A stretch of DNA of 37,418 nt. Source: Bacillota bacterium (GTDB taxonomy: Bacteria; Bacillota; UBA4882; UBA8346). Location: assembly GCA_023401925.1 (NCBI GenBank), contig JAEXDA010000059.1:1-37418 (forward strand). The letters are read 5' to 3'. The notes under the pieces are model-generated. The model was not told the origin of the DNA, ran no database searches, and was given only the letters and a program-made list of their open reading frames with translations. Shown in pieces: positions 33,606 to 37,418 of the stretch (position 1 is its first letter; each line of letters starts with the position of its first letter). The position numbers were made by a program, and so were the translations under genes.

Positions 33606-34451
33606 TTAAGGAGAAGCCGTATTTTTTTTGTAACCAGTCGGGGAACATCCTTTGAGATTCTTAAATACCCGGTTAAAAGTTTTAATACTCTCAAAACCTG
33701 CCAGGAAAGCAATCTCCGTGATCGGTTGATTGGTGCTGTTTAAGTAATGAATGGCCTTACTGATTCGGTAATTATTCAAATATTGAACAAAGGTCATACC
33801 GGTGGTTTCTTTAAAAAAACGGCTAAAATGATACATACTGAAATTCGCGGCTCCAGCGACTTCAGCCAGAGTAATCTCCCGGGTATAGTTTTCCTCAACA
33901 AACTGGAAAACTTGTTCGAGCCTTTCAAGCTTTTTTAAATGTTTACTTTGCTCCGCAAACGAATACTTTTCCATGGGCACCCGGCGGAGAATAATAACCA
34001 TCAAATCATAAAGCCGGGCCCCGATTGCCAGTTGGTAGCCTTCCTTCCGTTTATAATACTCCGTCTCCATAGCCAGCAATTGTTTCTCCAATTCATGATG
34101 GGTTTGATGACTGTAGCCCTCCTGATGTCGAATCAAAGGAACACAAAATCGCCGGTCCTGTATCAAGCCGGTTAGAGGCTTGAACATTGCCAATTCAAAC
34201 TGAATAATCAACCTTTTACTCCGTTTTGGAGGGGTGATAAAAAAATGAACTTCCCCTTTACCAATCAGCAAAATATCCCGCGGCTTCAGGGTATAAATCT
34301 CATGATTGAGTCCGATGACTAAATCTTCATCTAAAACATAAACTATCTCCAATTCCTCATGCCAATGGGGCGGAAATTCGGCGATATCGGTAATTATCAG
34401 CTGAAACGGAAATTTCTCTGTCACCAAATTTTTCTGATGCCAGGCTTCCAT
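33606..34451 (-). CDS. AraC-family regulator with N-terminal cupin domain
   Basis: About 281 residues. An N-terminal cupin sugar-sensing domain (FPPHWHEELEIVYVLDEDLVI, LKPRDILLIGKGEVHFF) and a C-terminal AraC double helix-turn-helix (ITLEVAGAANFSMYHFSRFFKE in outline, then ITEIAFLAGFESIKTFNRVFKNLKGCSPTGY). The open frame runs 55 codons further upstream into the thioesterase gene, but AAGGAG before the ATG at 34451 sets the start. Likely a one-component sugar regulator of the neighbouring carbohydrate genes; the target is inferred only from position. It may be cotranscribed with the thioesterase. Confidence 0.9.
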   Translation of the reverse strand: MEAWHQKNLVTEKFPFQLIITDIAEFPPHWHEELEIVYVLDEDLVIGLNHEIYTLKPRDILLIGKGEVHFFITPPKRSKRLIIQFELAMFKPLTGLIQDRRFCVPLIRHQEGYSHQTHHELEKQLLAMETEYYKRKEGYQLAIGARLYDLMVIILRRVPMEKYSFAEQSKHLKKLERLEQVFQFVEENYTREITLAEVAGAANFSMYHFSRFFKETTGMTFVQYLNNYRISKAIHYLNSTNQPITEIAFLAGFESIKTFNRVFKNLKGCSPTGYKKNTASP

Positions 34452-34482
34452 GGGAAGGACTCCTTCTATTGGATTCTTTAGG

Positions 34483-34983
34483 TTATTTGCGGCAATGGTT
34501 ATCGGTTCTTTGATTCCGCCTCGCTTGAGCCGCAGCGAAGTCTGCCGTTTCTTCGGCTGTTTCCGGAGAGAGGGCCGGTACAGGCGTGGGTTCTCCGTTC
34601 TCATCCAGGGCCACAAATGTAAAATACGCGGTATTCGTTAATAGGGTTTTCCCGGTCATGGGATTCTCACCCAATGCCCGGATTACAACTTCCATCGAGG
34701 TGCGGCCGACCCAAATCAATTTAGCCTTTAAGGTAACGATTTCTCCCACATGGATCGGATGTTTAAAATCCAAACAATCCACGGCAATGGTCGCCACAGC
34801 TCTGTTCGAATGCCTGAACGCGGCCATGGCCCCTGCAATATCCATCCAATGCATCATCCTGCCTCCGAGCAGGTTTCCCAGCAAGTTGGTATCATTCGGC
34901 AATACGAGTTCGGTCATTTCTACCGCCGAGGCGGATGGAGTTTTCCCATTTCCGGTTGGCGCTTCATTGGGTGATTGGTTCAT
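34483..34983 (-). CDS. Acyl-CoA thioesterase (hotdog fold, YkhA/YciA-like)
   Basis: 166 residues of the single-hotdog acyl-CoA hydrolase family. It has the conserved NLLGNLLGGRMMHWMDIAGAMAAFRHS segment with catalytic-region residues, then VDCLDFKHPIHVGEIVTLKAKLIWVGRTSMEV. It releases CoA from fatty acyl-CoA; the chain preference is unknown. AGGAG precedes the ATG at a long spacing. Nothing in the neighbourhood points to lipid metabolism. It ends 31 bases before the AraC start. Confidence 0.9.
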   Translation of the reverse strand: MNQSPNEAPTGNGKTPSASAVEMTELVLPNDTNLLGNLLGGRMMHWMDIAGAMAAFRHSNRAVATIAVDCLDFKHPIHVGEIVTLKAKLIWVGRTSMEVVIRALGENPMTGKTLLTNTAYFTFVALDENGEPTPVPALSPETAEETADFAAAQARRNQRTDNHCRK

Positions 34984-35119
34984 AAGTGTGTATCTCCTAT
35001 CATAGAATAAGTAATATTCCCCAATTTTATTTTAATGGCGGAATCGGTATTTTTCTTTCCCACGGATTCATTTTACCATTTTCAGGCGGATGATTCCAAT
35101 CCCATAAATTCCGTAATAC

Positions 35120-35308
35120 TCCCACCCATTACCCTATCCGTATTATAACTTTTTCCTTGCTGGATTGGGGCTCCACTCCGCCGGGACCGGAATCCATTTC
35201 GGTTTTACCGTTTTTGGAGCGATACTTTATATTTTTGCTTTAAAGGTTGGAAAATCTGGAGGGCCGTTCTTTTCGCCAAAGAAGTCTCAGGCAAGATTGG
35301 TTGGGTAA
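35120..35308 (+). pseudogene. Possible relic of a small membrane protein gene
   Basis: An open stretch of 62 codons without a usable start reads YYNFFLAGLGLHSAGTGIH, then a hydrophobic run (FGFTVFGAILYIFALKVG) and SGGPFFSPKKSQARLVG before the stop. The membrane-like run looks protein-coding, but no start codon or ribosome site is seen. It may be chance. The surrounding gap 34984-35417 holds nothing else I can name. Confidence 0.25.
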
Positions 35309-35417
35309 AAAGGAATGACAGACAAAAAAAGCCGACGACGACGATAAAGTTCTGGGGGCGGTTTTTTCAATAGGAAATGCAAGCATTGCCATTCAATGAT
35401 GTCATCGTTGTTCTCAA

Positions 35418-35696
35418 CAGGAGGCGCCGCGAACTTGTTCGCGAACCCGCCCTCCTGCACCTCCAAGGCAAAAGGGTGTGAGCGGCGCACCCTTTTGAAT
35501 CCCACCGCCCGGGGGCACTGTGCCCCCAGGGATACCCCTCTATCACAGCGTTCTTCCTGAACGCTGAAGGAATGCTGACGCAATTGGACCGACTCCTACA
35601 TCCCTGTAGTCGTCTTCTTGGATCATTCTGACGGCCGACGGGTGAGATTCGTCCTAAATCTAACCCGCGTTGGTCAACCTCCTGTTGACCATTTCG
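35418..35696 (-). ncRNA. Large multi-hairpin structured element, copy A (candidate RNA)
   Basis: Read on the minus strand it starts CGAAATGGTCAAC. In order come hairpins TGGTCAAC/GTTGACCA, CTACA/TGTAG, CAGCGTT/AACGCTG, GGGGGCA/TGCCCCC and CAAAAGGGTG/CACCCTTTTG, then a closing CAGGAGG/CCTCCTG that encloses CGCGAAC/GTTCGCG. Conserved linkers are AGAAGACGACT, TAGAGGGGTATC, GTGGGATT and GAGGTGCAGG. Copy B (36820-37079) has the same linkers and order, but several stems differ by paired changes. No protein frame explains the conservation. It may be a HEARO/OMEGA-type RNA without its nuclease gene; that name is inference. Confidence 0.6.
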
Positions 35697-35817
35697 GGGC
35701 TAACAAATCTGTATTTAATATTTAGCCTTCCAACATATAAACTTCTTGAACAAACAATAACCGCCGATCAAGGAGGTCGGCGGCGCGGCATCTTTTCAGG
35801 ATGGAAAACGCGGCTTG

Positions 35818-35997
35818 CTAGCAAGCCGAGCCGTTGGCCAAAAAACATAAACCTGGTAGGGCGGGAACACGATGTTCGAGTCCCTGCATGGAGATTTCCC
35901 TATCCGGGGCTATATCGGGGCCGTAAATATAAGTGTAGCCCTGACTTTCGAGTAGATCGACGGCAAATTGTTCGATTGCGGATTCGGTAATTTTCAT
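35818..35997 (-). pseudogene. hsdR: N-terminal fragment of a type I restriction subunit HsdR
   Basis: The fragment begins MKITESAIEQFAVDLLESQG and continues YTYIYGPDIAPD, the conserved start of HsdR, the nuclease/translocase subunit of type I restriction systems. It then loses similarity and stops after 59 codons; a complete HsdR is about 1000 residues. Its ATG overlaps the stop of the AlbA_2-like fragment (ATGA), so the original gene order is preserved. The truncation end is followed by palindromes (CCGCCGA/TCGGCGG and CGGCTTGCTAGCAAGCCG). Confidence 0.75.
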
Positions 35998-36452
35998 TTT
36001 TTGATCCGATACGTTTGATTGGGATGGTTTTTAGTATCAGGATATTTCAGCTCCAAAAGACCCTCCGTTAGAAAAGGAGTTAGATATTGTTCCTGGATGG
36101 ACTTGGGATCCCTTTGCAAAAATTTGGCTAAATCCTTTAGGGATAAAAAATTATCCTCACAAAGTTCCAGGATTATTTTCTTCATATTTTCGGAATTAAG
36201 CTTCCCAGGCATTTTATCATACCCCATCGATTGCAAACAGGAAAAGAACTTCTTTTTCAAATCCAGGGAGTTCATCTCCTCATTATCTGAAAATAGGGAG
36301 TTTGTATCCGGCAGTCGCTTTCCGGGAAGATAATACATCGACCCGCGAGTTTCGCCCTCCTTTTCCAGCATATTTTTCTGAACAAGATGCGCTAAGGCTG
36401 AAGTTATATCCTTTGAATGTTCTATTGAATACCAAAAGCGATATCTCCACAA
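35994..36452 (-). pseudogene. C-terminal fragment of an AlbA_2/RecG-like ATP-binding protein of a type I restriction locus
   Basis: 152 codons. IEHSKDITSALAHLVQKNMLEKEGETRGSMYYLPG is a winged-helix segment, and the end (LTPFLTEGLLELKYPDTKNH, then PNQTYRIKK) is the typical tail of Schlafen-AlbA_2/RecG-like proteins often found between hsdS and hsdR. The N-terminal AlbA_2 and ATPase parts are missing and no proper start is seen: similarity begins within the first ten codons. It is the remnant of a gene formerly cotranscribed with the HsdR fragment. Confidence 0.7.
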
Positions 36453-36819
36453 AAAAAGTCAGCGTCTTATGGGGGTTGACTCAAACGGATCAATAGGCTT
36501 TTGACCATAATAAATCCTGGTTTTCCGCCCCACGATTTTTAACCATCTATCATACCTCACGATACCAGCAACGAAGAACCCATTCCCGGCGACCGCAACG
36601 AATAACAAACCACACCAAATGACTAATAACTAAATAACTAATAACAAATAACCAACACCCAGGAATGAATAATCCATAAAGAAAAAGCGCCCATGTCCAA
36701 ACGACCCCCTGAAATAACGGATTTGAGGATTGGCTGCATTTGATCAAAGGCCAACTGATTTTAAACCCTTAATATGACGAATATATTTTACCATCACCAA
36801 AAACGCTACTTTCCTTCCA
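36453..36819. other. Gene-free region with AT-rich direct repeats
   Basis: No gene that I can support. At about 36626-36658 short ACTAATAAC/AAATAAC units are tandemly repeated. Minus-strand frames through it are hydrophobic low-complexity translations of those repeats. The region separates the restriction remnant from copy B of the structured element. Confidence 0.5.
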
Positions 36820-37079
36820 CGAAATGGTCAACACGACGTTGACCACGCGGCCTTGGTTCATGGATGAATCACGGCCGTCGGCACAAAGAATCCTCCCAGA
36901 AGACGACTCCATGGATGGAGGAGTCTGTTCAATCGCGCCAGCACTCCTACGGCGTTTACGGAGAAACGCCGACGTAGAGGGGTATCGGGGGAACGGTTCC
37001 CCCGGGGCGTGGGATTCCAAAGGGTATGCGCTCATACCCTTTGGCCTGAGAGGTGCAGGGGAGTGGGTGACGTCCCCTG
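36820..37079 (+). ncRNA. Large multi-hairpin structured element, copy B (candidate RNA)
   Basis: On the plus strand it starts CGAAATGGTCAAC, like copy A. Stems in order: TGGTCAAC/GTTGACCA, CTCCA/TGGAG, CGGCGTTT/AAACGCCG, CGGGGGAA/TTCCCCCG, CCAAAGGGTATG/CATACCCTTTGG and closing CAGGGGA/TCCCCTG. Compared with copy A, the paired positions change together in at least five stems while the linkers are kept; the inner hairpin inside the last stem is absent. It lies in divergent orientation to copy A, about 1.1 kb away. No nuclease gene follows before the window ends. Confidence 0.6.
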
Positions 37080-37286
37080 TCGAGTCCGAAGCATTACCCA
37101 AAATCACTTTGCCCAACAAAGCACTATTCTTTACTCACCCACCCTTTTCATAGCTACCCTCTCCCAAGCGAAATTTCCCTGATTCATTTTCGTTCCGGCA
37201 GTCCCCCGCTTTTTCAAAAACGCACTTGCGAAAGACCGCCGGAACCGGTTCTTCCTTTAAACTGACCTTGCTCTTCTCGGTTATCC

Positions 37287-37418
37287 CTAGAGTTTTACTG
37301 GCTTGCGCTCGCGCCACTCGCCTTTCCTGAACCCAAACTCCGGCCAGGTCTCTTCAAGGAAATCCATGCGAACAATCTGCCTGGCGTTGCCGCACAAACC
37401 CTCCAGCTGGCCCATGGT
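37287..37418 (-). CDS. C-terminal end of an unidentified protein, cut by the window edge
   Basis: The minus strand from the window edge reads 43 codons to a TAG: it contains GQLEGLCGNARQIVRMDFLE followed by ETWPEFGFRKGEWRERKPVKL. The composition is protein-like and more GC-rich than the left neighbours. I cannot assign a family; the start lies outside the window. The stretch 37080-37286 holds no other gene I can support. Confidence 0.4.
   Translation of the reverse strand, partial: TMGQLEGLCGNARQIVRMDFLEETWPEFGFRKGEWRERKPVKL

Noticed and set aside
35287..35583. Open frame of 98 codons on the minus strand
   Set aside because: It lies within structured element copy A; its codons translate the hairpins, and no ribosome site or protein family is visible.
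35670..35990. Plus-strand open frame of 106 codons
   Set aside because: It is antisense to the HsdR fragment, and its start overlaps the 5' end of structured copy A; no family or ribosome site.
36550..36747. Hydrophobic minus-strand frame of 65 codons
   Set aside because: Its membrane-like residues come from short AT-rich tandem units; no start context.
35418..37079. CRISPR array
   Set aside because: There are only two inverted copies of a long structured element and no short regularly spaced repeats or cas genes.
36769..37119. Open frame of 116 codons on the minus strand, and a 109-codon frame on the plus strand
   Set aside because: Both run through structured element copy B. Conservation between copies A and B follows base pairing, not codons.
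37135..37317. Minus-strand frame of 60 codons near the right edge
   Set aside because: It overlaps, in another frame, the end of the more protein-like partial frame that runs in from the window edge; low complexity and no ribosome site.

Overview
The window looks like chromosomal DNA of an endospore-forming Bacillota (Clostridia- or Limnochordia-like; I cannot name the species). Positions 369-8992 carry, on the minus strand, the block known from Bacillus as dnaX-yaaK-recR-yaaL-bofA-csfB-yaaO-tmk-yaaQ-yaaR-holB-yaaT. The sporulation genes bofA and csfB(gin) and a LysM-GH18 spore-cortex type hydrolase point to sporulation. tRNA genes lie at the left end; one of them, a Lys-type tRNA, is broken and carries an inserted hairpin.

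From 9.2 to 14.7 kb there is a mixed housekeeping/accessory stretch: the LysM-GH18 enzyme, a half-size EamA membrane protein, an lrp-ald pair (Lrp-type regulator and alanine dehydrogenase), a PHP phosphoesterase and a TauE/SafE permease.

From 14.8 to 34.5 kb lies a plant-polysaccharide / alpha-galactoside utilisation region. A YesM-type histidine kinase, a YesN-type AraC response regulator and a lipoprotein solute-binding protein form a sensing unit. Next come a second solute-binding protein and two CUT1 permeases (the ATPase must be shared and encoded elsewhere), a cytoplasmic GH36 alpha-galactosidase, a secreted glycosidase with a C-terminal carbohydrate-binding module, a pectinesterase without signal peptide, and a TIM-barrel sugar isomerase/epimerase. 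On the opposite strand are a MATE exporter, an unrecognised 570-residue protein, and an AraC regulator. Oligosaccharides are probably sensed and imported, cut by the alpha-galactosidase and de-esterified inside the cell. A 134-bp MITE occurs twice here (about 95% identical), plus at least one decayed relative.

From 35.0 to 37.4 kb the sequence is a decayed accessory patch: an N-terminal HsdR fragment and a C-terminal AlbA_2/RecG-like fragment (remains of a type I restriction locus), bracketed by two divergently oriented copies of a 260-280 nt structured element. The two copies share linkers, while their stems differ by compensating base changes. This is the best candidate for something new: a large structured RNA family, possibly an ORF-less HEARO/OMEGA-type guide RNA. 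The identification is inference; the covariation is visible in the sequence.
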